Positions 1 to 7,656 of a DNA stretch of 14,498 nt are shown piece after piece. The notes under the pieces are model-generated. The model was not told the DNA's origin and searched no databases. It worked only from the letters and a program-made list of their open reading frames with translations. The number at the start of each line of letters is the position of its first letter. The stretch's first letter is position 1. Made by a program: the position numbers and the translations under genes. Source of the stretch: Verrucomicrobiales bacterium. Lineage in GTDB: Bacteria; Verrucomicrobiota; Verrucomicrobiia; Verrucomicrobiales; DEV007. The stretch spans positions 2,959 through 17,456 of the forward strand of contig NYVP01000105.1 of NCBI GenBank assembly GCA_002684575.1, read 5' to 3'.

Positions 1-2
1 AT

Positions 3-605
3 CATTCCACTCATTCCTTGAGCAACAAGGTCCCAGAGTTTTGTAATTTGATTCCGTTGAGGTGGTCCTATGAGTCACTCATTATTTCTCAAAACAAACA
101 TAACTTACTCAATAAAACTTTGACCAGCATTGAAAAAACAAAAACAAATCTGCTAAATAAAAAAGAACTTAGCGAAAGCGAACAAAACAAATTAAGCCAA
201 CATAAAGAAGCCTACACTTTGCTTTTTGGCATAAAAGCAAAAGACTCAAATGAAATGACCAAATTAATTGAGAAAATTAATAATTCCTTAAAAGGTAATA
301 CATTTAATGATCAGGATTATTTCGTTGATGGAGATTTAAGTTCTACTGAATTATTCTTAAATAATAAGGTAAATGATTTAATAACTGCTGCAGAAATAGA
401 AATTGAAGATTATAGAAACTATTCAAATAAGGACGACAGCAAACCAAATGTATTTTTAGCCAAAGAAAAAGCCTTCGTTGGACGTGATATCAATACAATC
501 AATTTCAACTTTTGGGTGCTATCTCTTTTCATAATAATATCAATGATTTTAACGGGTACTGTTTTGAGAAAAAAAATTAATAGCTATTCAGGACAATTCA
601 TTTGA
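3..605 (+). CDS. C-terminal part of a probable ABC-2/ABCG-type transporter permease (5' end outside window)
   Basis: The reading frame is open to the left window edge, so the first visible TTG (position 18) is probably not the real start and the gene is cut. The visible protein begins with a 'NLIPLRWSYESL' segment, which resembles the 'PSRWAYEAL' stretch in the last third of bacterial fused ATP-binding/ABC-2 permeases of the ABCG kind. A long, polar, Lys/Glu/Asn-rich, probably helical region follows. The end has one strong hydrophobic segment (FWVLSLFIIISMILTG), a basic RKK flank and a short tail, as expected for a final membrane helix. No ATP-binding domain is visible, so the transport role is inferred from the short motif and topology; substrate and direction are unknown. 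It converges on the next gene, and the two stop regions overlap by 8 bases. Confidence 0.55.
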   Translation, partial: HSTHSLSNKVPEFCNLIPLRWSYESLIISQNKHNLLNKTLTSIEKTKTNLLNKKELSESEQNKLSQHKEAYTLLFGIKAKDSNEMTKLIEKINNSLKGNTFNDQDYFVDGDLSSTELFLNNKVNDLITAAEIEIEDYRNYSNKDDSKPNVFLAKEKAFVGRDINTINFNFWVLSLFIIISMILTGTVLRKKINSYSGQFI

Positions 606-1287
606 TACCCATAACCAAACAAAAACCCTCACGGTAATAAGAAAATTGGGACTCAACAATTTGGTCTTGGCTCAAAATCCCCAATACATGAACTCCATAA
701 AGTGAATTTGTTACAAACACTGTCAGATCAGATCCCTCCCAGTCTATGACTTGATGATTTGATCGAATGGGACCGGTAATATGATTAGGCGTATTCTTAA
801 TTTCGTTGAAGAATGGCTTTGCGAGTTCAATACCGGAATTTATAATTACCGGATCTGCTCCCGATTCGATTAACTCATTACCAGATCTATCAGAGATAAA
901 AATACCAGTCAGCGATTCTTGGGAATGTGCCCATCTTACAAAAGCGTTCAATCTCAACACGAGAGATTCACCAGAAATCAATTGCGATAATAAAGGTTTA
1001 AAATTTGAACGTTCACCTAATTTATTATTCGCGGCTCTTGTTGAAATGATTCCACTTTTTTGGGCTCTCCTCTTTATTTCTGCCAGTTGTGAACCAATCT
1101 TTAAAATATCAATATCGCTTTCATCGGATATCGAATTTTCATTATTCGTTAATTGCTGGCTAAGTGAATAACTTTCGAGATCTTTAATATCTAAATCTCC
1201 ATTTTCAAAGTCTGTATTTTCTTTAGCCAACTCCTGGCCTAATTGAGACAACTCCTCTGGGTCAATCCAATAATCCTTTGATGCCAT
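598..1287 (-). CDS. Hypothetical protein with a Roadblock/LC7-like C-terminal domain, partner of the adjacent ParA-family ATPase
   Basis: The frame opens at 1317, but the ATG at 1285-1287 is the likelier start. It gives 229 residues beginning MASKDYWIDP and shortens the overlap with the upstream ATPase gene from 56 to 26 bases. Residues 1-75 are acidic and low in complexity, probably flexible. Residues 75-105 are basic. Residues about 106-220 alternate strands and helices, with 'GIFISDRSGNELIESGADP' followed by a helix and later 'LTVFVTNSLYGVHVLGIL'. That pattern resembles Roadblock/LC7 (MglB-like) domains, small dimerising modules that often partner NTPases. No signal peptide or membrane segment is seen. 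The overlap implies co-transcription and translational coupling with the ParA-family gene. The fold is inferred from pattern only; function is unknown. Confidence 0.6.
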   Translation of the reverse strand: MASKDYWIDPEELSQLGQELAKENTDFENGDLDIKDLESYSLSQQLTNNENSISDESDIDILKIGSQLAEIKRRAQKSGIISTRAANNKLGERSNFKPLLSQLISGESLVLRLNAFVRWAHSQESLTGIFISDRSGNELIESGADPVIINSGIELAKPFFNEIKNTPNHITGPIRSNHQVIDWEGSDLTVFVTNSLYGVHVLGILSQDQIVESQFSYYREGFCLVMGIK

Positions 1288-2074
1288 TTTCTTGTGTACT
1301 TGTATTAGATATACCAAGTTTAATTTCTAGTTCTGCCACGACTTGATCGAAAATTATGGCAGCTGGTAATGGGTTTTTCGATAACAATCCTACTGGTACG
1401 CCTAAACTACTTGCCCTTAAAAAGACATTATCCCTAGGGATCGAAGTTTGGAACATTATGCTTGGAGGCAACACTGATCTTAATTGCGACTCAGCTTCAA
1501 CACATTCTCTTAAATGAGAGTTTACCATTGTCATTAAAATACCCGCAACATTAATCTTTGTACCTTCCCTTCGAATGCCAAGAATTTTTTTTAATACTTG
1601 TGGCACTGATCTAACTCCCAATGGTTCGGCCTGTTGAGGTATAATGATACTAGTACTTTGTTTTATGATACTGGTAGTTATGGCACCTATTCCTGCAGAA
1701 GTGTCAACAACAACAAAATCAGTCTCTTTCAAATTTAAATTTTGAAACAATAATCGCACATTGTTTGAAAAACTGTTTATATCAATCTTGTGCTCATCAA
1801 TTAAATCACTTTGATACCCTGCTGTAATGATATGATAATTTGGCAATTTTGTATTAGTGATGAGTTCTTCGAAAGAAACTTCATCGAGAATACCGTCATA
1901 AAAACCGTAACGCCTCCTCGTATTTCGAGACAACGAATGACCTACAGAACCTTGAGAATCCGTATCAATTAATACGACTCTGTATCCTTTATTCGCCATT
2001 GAATAGGACAAGTTTATTGCAGCAGTAGTCTTTCCAACTCCCCCTTTTTGACTAGCAATTACAATTACATTCAC
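1262..2074 (-). CDS. ParA/Soj-family P-loop ATPase
   Basis: The 270-residue cytoplasmic protein has the deviant Walker A motif KGGVGKTT (residues 10-17) with the signature lysine. It also has 'VVLIDTDSQG' (33-42), corresponding to the Walker A' segment, and a Walker B segment VVVDTSAG (121-128). The later part is ParA-like: 'GILMTM' near 178-183 and 'IPRDNVFLRASSLGVPV' near 212-228. ParA proteins dimerise on ATP and, with a partner, position DNA or protein cargo. The usual DTPPG of ParA is here DTSAG, closer to MinD/FlhG-type 'DxxAG' motifs, so the cargo may not be the chromosome. No ParB or parS-like repeat is visible; the overlapping downstream gene encodes a Roadblock-like protein instead. 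The ATG at 2074 has no Shine-Dalgarno site. Family assignment is firm; the role is not. Confidence 0.9.
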   Translation of the reverse strand: MNVIVIASQKGGVGKTTAAINLSYSMANKGYRVVLIDTDSQGSVGHSLSRNTRRRYGFYDGILDEVSFEELITNTKLPNYHIITAGYQSDLIDEHKIDINSFSNNVRLLFQNLNLKETDFVVVDTSAGIGAITTSIIKQSTSIIIPQQAEPLGVRSVPQVLKKILGIRREGTKINVAGILMTMVNSHLRECVEAESQLRSVLPPSIMFQTSIPRDNVFLRASSLGVPVGLLSKNPLPAAIIFDQVVAELEIKLGISNTSTQENGIKGLLD

Positions 2075-2318
2075 GCAAATAAAAATATGTCCTGTTCAAT
2101 AATATATTATAAAAGTTTTTAATAAAATTAATAGAAAGAAAAAAATATCTTTTTTCCCGATGGCACAGAAACTAAATCATCATGCAGAATAATTTTCGTT
2201 AATGTTCAATTAATCACTTATTTATAAACACTGTTGGACATTTCAATAATTCCTGCAATTTTACAGATTCCATTTTTGGTCCAGCAATTTTATCTCACTA
2301 ATAATAACCCCAAAATCA
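2075..2318. other. Divergent intergenic region between the ParA-family gene and the anchored coiled-coil protein gene
   Basis: These 244 bases are very AT-rich and must carry promoters in both directions. On the - strand there is a perfect TATAAT (2111 to 2106), 31 bases before the ATPase start, but no recognisable -35 hexamer at a normal distance. On the + strand no convincing -35/-10 pair is seen. I see no RNA gene, no strong hairpin and no open frame worth calling. Confidence 0.45.
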
Positions 2319-3710
2319 ATGTCCCATAAGTCTTTTAGCCATCTAATCATAGCATTTATTTTTTTCATTAATAATCTATCAGCAGATAGCATTAAACTTA
2401 AAAACGGCACTGTTCTTGAGGGAAAAATTGTAGAGGAAACAACAGAATCCATCACAATAGAGTATAAAGTTACAAAAAGTATTAACGACATCAAAACGGT
2501 CAAACGATCTGACGTGTTAGAAATACAAAAAGAATCAGAAGATGAAAAAGCATTCAAAAAGCTTAATGGAATATTACCTACTGATGATTTACTAAATGCT
2601 GAAGAGTATGATGAAATTATAAATGGACCTCTAGCGGAATTTTTGAATAACTTTCCAGCAAGTAAAAATAAGGGAAAAGTTCAAGAAGTTGTCGATGAAT
2701 TAAAGAAAGAAAAAGCTTTAATTGAATCAGGAAGCGTTAAATTAAATGGCAATTGGATAAGTCCAGAGGAGGCTGCAAAAGATAATTACAATCACTCTGC
2801 TCGCATTGTTTTTGCTAAAATGCAAACAATGTCGAAGAAAGGAAATTTTCAAGAAGCATTCAACTATTTTGAGGAATTACAAAATAAATTTCTTCATTCA
2901 ATAGCCTATACAAACGCGATTCCTGCCGCCTTAGAGATCCTTCCAAAATACGATATAATTTTGACTAGAGAAGAAAAGGCATACCAAATCCGCACCAAAG
3001 AAAGAGAAGAACAATATAGGTCAATGGACGCTCAAGATAAATTACGCACTGAGCAAGCATTTCAGTCAGCAATGAAGAAATTTCAGGAAAAGGTTAAGGA
3101 AGCCCAAACAATGAAAAAAGTCTGGTTGCCGATTAATCAATGGGACCTCAAAAGCATCCAAGGTGCAAGACAAACAATATTGAAAGAAACCAAAAAATTA
3201 GAATCAATCAATTTAACTGCTAATCGAACAACATCCGTGGCGCTCTCAAATGCTTTTTTAAATGTATCCTCTGGAGACCTAGAGAATGCCAAAAAAGAAT
3301 TGGCAGTTGCAAAAACTAATGGCGCAAGAGGCCAAGCAATTGATGACCTATCAGATAAAATTGACAATGGTTTAAAAGAAAAAGAAGAAGCTGAGAGAGC
3401 GGCAGCTATTGCAGCAGCAGAAATAGAAAGAAAAGAAAAAGAAGACAGTGAAAAAGAGGCGAAAGAAAAGAAAAAGGCTGAAGATGAGGCATTAGCCGCA
3501 GCTAAAGATATTCAGAAGAATTCTAATTCTAATATCAATTTAACCACATCAGAGCCAGAGGAGGGCGGTGGTATCCCCCTTCAAACAATACTAATAATTA
3601 TTGTAGTTCTATTGTCCGTTTCAACAGTTTGTGCTAAGGTATTCCTTAAACCAAAGGAAGAGACAACCGGGTTCTCCGATGATGCTTTTGATAGCTCTGA
3701 GGATAGCTAA
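2319..3710 (+). CDS. Exported, C-terminally membrane-anchored coiled-coil protein with N-terminal SH3/Sm-like beta domain
   Basis: The 463-residue protein starts with a signal peptide (residues 1-22, hydrophobic core LIIAFIFFI, likely cut after LSA). Residues 24-70, beginning 'DSIKLKNGTVLEGKIVEE', form a short predicted beta domain of a type frequent at the N-terminus of exported planctomycete and verrucomicrobial proteins. Residues 75-350 are mostly helical and contain 'LNGNWISPEEA' (142-152), another recurring motif in such proteins. Residues 350-400 are a charged Glu/Lys/Ala stretch likely to form a coiled coil. A transmembrane helix lies at about 419-442, followed by a short acidic cytoplasmic tail. 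The protein therefore probably spans the periplasm with its C-terminus in the inner membrane. I do not recognise a specific function. hisB begins 13 bases after the stop, so the genes are probably co-transcribed. Confidence 0.8.
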   Translation: MSHKSFSHLIIAFIFFINNLSADSIKLKNGTVLEGKIVEETTESITIEYKVTKSINDIKTVKRSDVLEIQKESEDEKAFKKLNGILPTDDLLNAEEYDEIINGPLAEFLNNFPASKNKGKVQEVVDELKKEKALIESGSVKLNGNWISPEEAAKDNYNHSARIVFAKMQTMSKKGNFQEAFNYFEELQNKFLHSIAYTNAIPAALEILPKYDIILTREEKAYQIRTKEREEQYRSMDAQDKLRTEQAFQSAMKKFQEKVKEAQTMKKVWLPINQWDLKSIQGARQTILKETKKLESINLTANRTTSVALSNAFLNVSSGDLENAKKELAVAKTNGARGQAIDDLSDKIDNGLKEKEEAERAAAIAAAEIERKEKEDSEKEAKEKKKAEDEALAAAKDIQKNSNSNINLTTSEPEEGGGIPLQTILIIIVVLLSVSTVCAKVFLKPKEETTGFSDDAFDSSEDS

Positions 3711-3723
3711 ACATCATGAATTA

Positions 3724-4317
3724 ATGTCAAACTCAAGGACAGCTGAGCAAAAGCGTGATACAGCCGAAACTAAAGTTGAAGTCAAAATAGATATTGATGG
3801 ATGCGGTCAATCTAAAATCAATACAGGTGTAGCATTTTTTGATCACATGCTAACTTTGTTTTCAAAGCATAGCCTCTGTGATTTGGAAATCATTGCCGAT
3901 GGCGACATTGAGGTTGATTATCATCATACCGTTGAAGATGTTGGCATTGTACTCGGTAGTTGTATTAAGGAAGCACTACGTGATAAAAAAGGGATTTATA
4001 GATATGGTTGGTCCTTACTCCCCATGGATGAGACCCTATCTAGGGTAGCTGTGGACTTTGGAGGTCGTCCTTACTTGTCATTTAATGCACCAGAAAAAAT
4101 TGAAAGTATAAGGGAATTCTCTTTCGGTTTAGTCGAAGAGTTTTTGAGGGCCTTTGCCAACAATGCTGGGGCTAACATTCATGTTGAAGTAATTTCAGGT
4201 CGGGATGCACACCATATTGCAGAATCAATATTTAAGGGACTAGCTAAAGCCTGTGATATTGCTTTCAAAATTGATCCACGAGTCGAAGGTGTTCCAAGCA
4301 CAAAAGAGACTCTCTAA
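3724..4317 (+). CDS. hisB: Imidazoleglycerol-phosphate dehydratase
   Basis: This enzyme removes water from imidazoleglycerol phosphate to give imidazoleacetol phosphate in cytoplasmic histidine synthesis. The 197-residue product matches the usual length of the monofunctional, non-fused form, so the histidinol-phosphatase half found in E. coli HisB is absent. The metal-binding and catalytic motifs are all present: DHML (40-43), HHTVED (67-72) and DAHHIAE (161-167). The typical C-terminal 'PSTKETL' ending is also there. The frame is open back to 3631, inside the previous gene, but the conserved protein begins shortly after the ATG at 3724, and this start gives the family length. No Shine-Dalgarno site precedes it. 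It follows the anchored coiled-coil gene by 13 bases and precedes hisH by 32, suggesting one transcript. Confidence 0.96.
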   Translation: MSNSRTAEQKRDTAETKVEVKIDIDGCGQSKINTGVAFFDHMLTLFSKHSLCDLEIIADGDIEVDYHHTVEDVGIVLGSCIKEALRDKKGIYRYGWSLLPMDETLSRVAVDFGGRPYLSFNAPEKIESIREFSFGLVEEFLRAFANNAGANIHVEVISGRDAHHIAESIFKGLAKACDIAFKIDPRVEGVPSTKETL

Positions 4318-4349
4318 TAGCAATTTGAAATTAAGTTTAAAATAAATCA

Positions 4350-4961
4350 ATGATTGGAGTTATTGATTACGGAGCAGGAAATTTAAGGAGCGTTTGCAAC
4401 AGCCTCAAAAAACTTTCAGTTGATTGTCATGTTGTTAAAGCACCGAATGACTTAAATAAAATCCAAACTATGATTTTTCCAGGGGTCGGCTCATTTGGAG
4501 ATTCATCAGATCAATTAAAAAAACAATCATTATTTGAACCAATAAGAGAATGGATTATCAACGACAGACCATTTCTTGGTATATGTATCGGTTTCCAAAT
4601 GCTTTTTGACTCCAGTGAAGAAAGCCCTGGCTCTGAGGGACTTGGTATTATACCCGGCAAAGTCATTAAATTCTCAGAGCAAACAAATTTAAAAGTCCCT
4701 CATATGGGATGGAATAAAGTTCAGATTAAAAATCTCAACGATCCTGTCTGGCAAGAGATTGATGACTTAACTCACTTCTATTTTGTTCACTCCTATTTCC
4801 CGAAACCCGACAATCCTGGGGTTTCGTCATCAACTACAGGCTATGGAGTAGATTTCACCTCCAGCATCAGGTTCGGAAATATTTTTGGCACCCAATTCCA
4901 CCCTGAAAAAAGTCAAAAGTCAGGTCTTCGTCTAATAGAGAATTTTTTAAAATCAACCTAA
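4350..4961 (+). CDS. hisH: Imidazole glycerol phosphate synthase, glutamine amidotransferase subunit HisH
   Basis: HisH releases ammonia from glutamine and channels it to the HisF cyclase to form imidazole glycerol phosphate and AICAR. The 203-residue protein has the normal length for a class I glutaminase domain. It starts with 'IGVIDYGAGNLRSV' and has an oxyanion-region 'FPGVGSFG' (43-50). The nucleophile is Cys79 in GICIGFQ, with the family's usual GICLGMQ slightly varied. The catalytic His184 and Glu186 lie in 'FHPEKSQ'. HisF and HisA, often next to hisH, are not in this window: the following gene is dnaN in the opposite direction, whose stop lies 6 bases away. The other his genes must therefore be elsewhere. 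The ATG is preceded by AT-rich sequence without a Shine-Dalgarno site. Confidence 0.96.
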   Translation: MIGVIDYGAGNLRSVCNSLKKLSVDCHVVKAPNDLNKIQTMIFPGVGSFGDSSDQLKKQSLFEPIREWIINDRPFLGICIGFQMLFDSSEESPGSEGLGIIPGKVIKFSEQTNLKVPHMGWNKVQIKNLNDPVWQEIDDLTHFYFVHSYFPKPDNPGVSSSTTGYGVDFTSSIRFGNIFGTQFHPEKSQKSGLRLIENFLKST

Positions 4962-4967
4962 GTCAAA

Positions 4968-6065
4968 TCACTGACTAACTCTCATTGGCATTAGAACATA
5001 AAGAAATGAACCGGTCGTCCTAATCACTCCCGGGCTCATTTCATCAATTAATTCTAAATAAATTTCATCAGCGTCAAGATTTCGTAAAGGGGCCATTAAA
5101 AATTCTGGATTAAAGGCAATCTCCACACCAGGCCCTTTGTAGGAAACTTCAATAGTTTCATTCGCTTCTCCAACATCTTGGGAATTGGCGGTGACATTAA
5201 TTTGATCTTTAGAAAATACACATTTAACGGAATTAGATTTCTCGTTAGCTAGTAGTGAAACTCTGTTTACAGTGCTAAGGAAACTTTCACGATCTAAGGG
5301 TATCCTTTCTTTAGTTTCTTCTGGTATAACTTGATTATAATTAGGGTAATTACCCTCAATGAGCTTACTAACTAAAATATTATTATTAAGCTCAAAAGAA
5401 ATTTGAGAGTCGCTAATGGAAATTTTAACCTCTCCATCATCAGACAAAAGTCGCTGCAATTCGTTAACAGCTTTGGTTGGAACGATAACCTCTGTCTCCA
5501 GACTTTTCGGAAACTCAACATCATTTTGAACCATGGCTAATCGACGCCCATCCGTTGCTACAAGAGTCAATGAGCCGTCTTTAAATGAACACAAGATTCC
5601 ATTGAGGACATATCTTGTTTCGTCAGTCGAAATTGCATAAGAGGTCATCTTTAGAGCCTCCTTCAGAACTTTCTGATCAATCTTATATTCATTAGCATCT
5701 TCAAATGTTGCTAAAGGAGGAAATTCTTCTTTCGAAAGACCAAGTATCTTAAAAAAACTTGGCCCACTTTTAATAGATGCTACATCCTTAGCGGTGACGT
5801 CCACACTAACTTCATCCGAGGGAAGTTCCCTAACAATACCCGCTAATCTTCTAGCTGGAAGAGTTGTAGAACCTGACTTGCTGACTGTCGCCTTAACGGA
5901 TCCAGAAACCCCAACATCCAAATCAGTAGTAGTGAGCTTGAGTGTGTCACCATCTGCCTCTAATAAGACATTAGAAAGTATAGGGAGGGTTGTTCTATTA
6001 CTAACAACGTGCTGCACCTGTTGGAGACCCTCTATAAAATCCTCCTTAGAAATTTTGAACTTCAT
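4968..6065 (-). CDS. dnaN: DNA polymerase III beta subunit (sliding clamp)
   Basis: DnaN forms the ring-shaped dimer that holds the replicative polymerase on DNA and docks many replication and repair proteins. At 365 residues it has the standard bacterial length, enough for three repeated clamp domains (roughly 1-120, 125-245 and 246-365). Typical landmarks are 'LPILSNVLLEA' near the N-terminus, 'YVLNGILCSF' followed by 'VATDGRRLAMV' in domain two, 'EGNYPNYNQVIPEE' at the domain two/three border, and the C-terminal 'YVLMPMRVSQ', which forms part of the partner-binding cleft. It lies downstream of dnaA on the same strand, the classic dnaA-dnaN order, across a 163-base gap that carries a candidate promoter. 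Its end meets hisH tail to tail. No Shine-Dalgarno site precedes the ATG. Confidence 0.97.
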   Translation of the reverse strand: MKFKISKEDFIEGLQQVQHVVSNRTTLPILSNVLLEADGDTLKLTTTDLDVGVSGSVKATVSKSGSTTLPARRLAGIVRELPSDEVSVDVTAKDVASIKSGPSFFKILGLSKEEFPPLATFEDANEYKIDQKVLKEALKMTSYAISTDETRYVLNGILCSFKDGSLTLVATDGRRLAMVQNDVEFPKSLETEVIVPTKAVNELQRLLSDDGEVKISISDSQISFELNNNILVSKLIEGNYPNYNQVIPEETKERIPLDRESFLSTVNRVSLLANEKSNSVKCVFSKDQINVTANSQDVGEANETIEVSYKGPGVEIAFNPEFLMAPLRNLDADEIYLELIDEMSPGVIRTTGSFLYVLMPMRVSQ

Positions 6066-6092
6066 TATGGCTTTGAGTAAATCCGATAAATA

Positions 6093-6121
6093 ATTTTAAT
6101 TTTAAAACAAATTAAATTCAA
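6093..6121 (-). promoter_or_regulatory. Candidate sigma-70-type promoter for dnaN
   Basis: Read on the - strand, TTGAAT (6121 to 6116) and TAAAAT (6098 to 6093) are separated by exactly 17 bases. They match the -35 and -10 consensus at 4 and 5 of 6 positions. Transcription would begin about 20 bases before the dnaN ATG at 6065. The region is very AT-rich, so a chance match is possible. Confidence 0.4.
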
Positions 6122-6228
6122 TTTGTTAACTACACTTAAATAATTAACGAAAAAATCAAAGGTGTCTAATATAAACTAGGTAATAAGCCAAACTATGAAC
6201 TGGAATCGGCGAAAAAAGACGATTTTTC

Positions 6229-6240
6229 TCAAACGTTTGA
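6229..6240. repeat. Perfect 12-base palindrome over the dnaA stop codon
   Basis: TCAAACGTTTGA is its own reverse complement and contains the dnaA stop codon (TGA on the - strand). Just beyond it toward dnaN, AATCG (6204-6208) and CGATT (6220-6224) form a second, weaker dyad. No following T-tract makes either a clear terminator. A protein-binding site or chance are both possible. Confidence 0.4.
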
Positions 6241-7656
6241 TAAACGAGCCCCCAAAATGCTGAGTTTATAACGAAGATCTTGCGAATTTTCCATTCGAGA
6301 CTCAACTTTTTTGACCGCATGAATTACAGTTCCATGATCTCTACCAAAAGCTCTCCCAATTTCAACAAGAGAGTGATCGGTCATCGTTCTCGATAAATAC
6401 ATGGCAATCTGTCTCGCAAAGGCAACATCTGAGCGGCGACCTCTAGCACTCATATCAGCAATTCGGACATCAAAATGAGATGCCACCTCTTTTTGAATGG
6501 ATTGAATAGTTACCCTGCGTCTTCCTTCTTCTCTGAGAATATCTTTGAGCAATCCCTCGATAACCTCATCGGTTAAGGATTTACCACTCAGAGCAGAATA
6601 ACTTGCTAACCTCATCATTGCGCCTTCCAGACGACGCACGCTTTTTCTAATCCTATCCGCAAGAAATTCAACAATTCGGTCCTCCAGAGTCACCTGCCAC
6701 ATTGACATTTTCTTCCTTAAAATAGCCAATCTGGTCTCCAAATCAGGCAATTCCAATCCAGCTGTCAAACCCCACTCGCATCTAGAAACTATTCTCTCTT
6801 CAAGATCAGATATTTCTGCAGCAGGCCTATCACTTGTAAGTACAATCTGACGCCTACCATCACTAATCATGTTGAAGGTATGAAAAAATTCCTCTTGAGA
6901 TTTTTCCTTGCCTGCAAGGAAATGTATATCATCAACAAGAAGATAGTCCGCCCTTCTATACTTATTCCTAAACTTTGTAAGAGAATTATTCTGTATTGCG
7001 TCTATGAATTCGTTTGTGAATTGCTCACAGGTCATATAAACAATTTTGGCTTTTGGCTCTCTTTTCAAATGTTCATATCCAATTGCATGTAATAAATGAG
7101 TTTTACCCAGACCAGGTCCACCCCAAATAAATAAAGGATTATAGCCCTCAGATTTACCCTTAGCTACAGCCAGAGATGCGGCACAAGCATATTCATTATT
7201 GGATCCAACAACAAAAGTATCAAAACTATGATTTTTGTTTAGCCCTACCTTACGAACGGATTTTTCAATCTGCTCATCACTGGCACTTATAACCGATCTT
7301 TTATGCACAGTCTTAGACTTTGATTTTGCAGCTGGCCTGCAAACTTCAGCCTCAACTTTTTCAACCTGAATTTTATTCGAATCATTATTTTCATCATAAG
7401 ATGCAACTGAATCAGATTGCCATTCAATCTTTCGAGGTTGACCAAGAATCTCAACAACAGCATGATTCAATATAGCCATGTAATTAGATTCAATCCATAA
7501 ACCATAAATGTGATTAGGAATGTGAACACTCAAGGATTCTTCATTAGCCTCAATTAATTGAGTTGAAGAAAACCATCTTTTAAAAGTGTCAGGACTAACT
7601 TGCTCTTTAACCTTCGAGCAAATCTCTGTCCATATGGTATTAAGTTCTTCTCCCAT
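6229..7656 (-). CDS. dnaA: Chromosomal replication initiator protein DnaA
   Basis: DnaA binds DnaA boxes at the origin, opens the DNA and recruits the helicase. From the ATG at 7656 it has 475 residues. Domain I (about 1-80) includes 'FKRWFSSTQL'. A variable Lys/Ser/Glu-rich linker runs to about 140. The AAA+ domain has Walker A GGPGLGKTH (179-187), Walker B LLVDDIHFL (239-247), the arginine-finger segment around SRCEWG (291-296) and sensor II SVRRLEGAM (339-347). Domain IV (about 380-475) carries the DNA-binding signature GRDHGTVIHAVKK (438-450). A TTG start at 7674 would add six residues; the ATG is preferred, though the purine run before it is too close to be a normal ribosome site. Two family positions vary: Cys in SRCEWG where Phe is usual, and Gly in GRDHGTV where Thr or Ser is usual. 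Confidence 0.97.
   Translation of the reverse strand: MGEELNTIWTEICSKVKEQVSPDTFKRWFSSTQLIEANEESLSVHIPNHIYGLWIESNYMAILNHAVVEILGQPRKIEWQSDSVASYDENNDSNKIQVEKVEAEVCRPAAKSKSKTVHKRSVISASDEQIEKSVRKVGLNKNHSFDTFVVGSNNEYACAASLAVAKGKSEGYNPLFIWGGPGLGKTHLLHAIGYEHLKREPKAKIVYMTCEQFTNEFIDAIQNNSLTKFRNKYRRADYLLVDDIHFLAGKEKSQEEFFHTFNMISDGRRQIVLTSDRPAAEISDLEERIVSRCEWGLTAGLELPDLETRLAILRKKMSMWQVTLEDRIVEFLADRIRKSVRRLEGAMMRLASYSALSGKSLTDEVIEGLLKDILREEGRRRVTIQSIQKEVASHFDVRIADMSARGRRSDVAFARQIAMYLSRTMTDHSLVEIGRAFGRDHGTVIHAVKKVESRMENSQDLRYKLSILGARLSNV

Noticed and set aside
806..1171. Open frame of 121 codons on the + strand
   Set aside because: It lies wholly opposite the Roadblock-like gene, which has better context and an overlap with the ATPase gene; no domain is recognisable in this frame.
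2094..2099. TTGAAC on the - strand as a -35 element for the ATPase gene
   Set aside because: The matching -10 position falls at the start codon on GC-containing sequence with no resemblance to TATAAT.
3631..3723. Upstream extension of hisB
   Set aside because: It lies mostly inside the end of the preceding gene and adds 31 residues not found in the family; the ATG at 3724 gives the usual length.
6204..6224. AATCG/CGATT dyad as a terminator after dnaA
   Set aside because: The stem is only five A/T-containing pairs around an eleven-base loop, with mismatches inside and no good T-tract on the dnaA strand.
6880..7092. Open frame of 70 codons on the + strand
   Set aside because: It lies inside the conserved AAA+ part of dnaA on the opposite strand.
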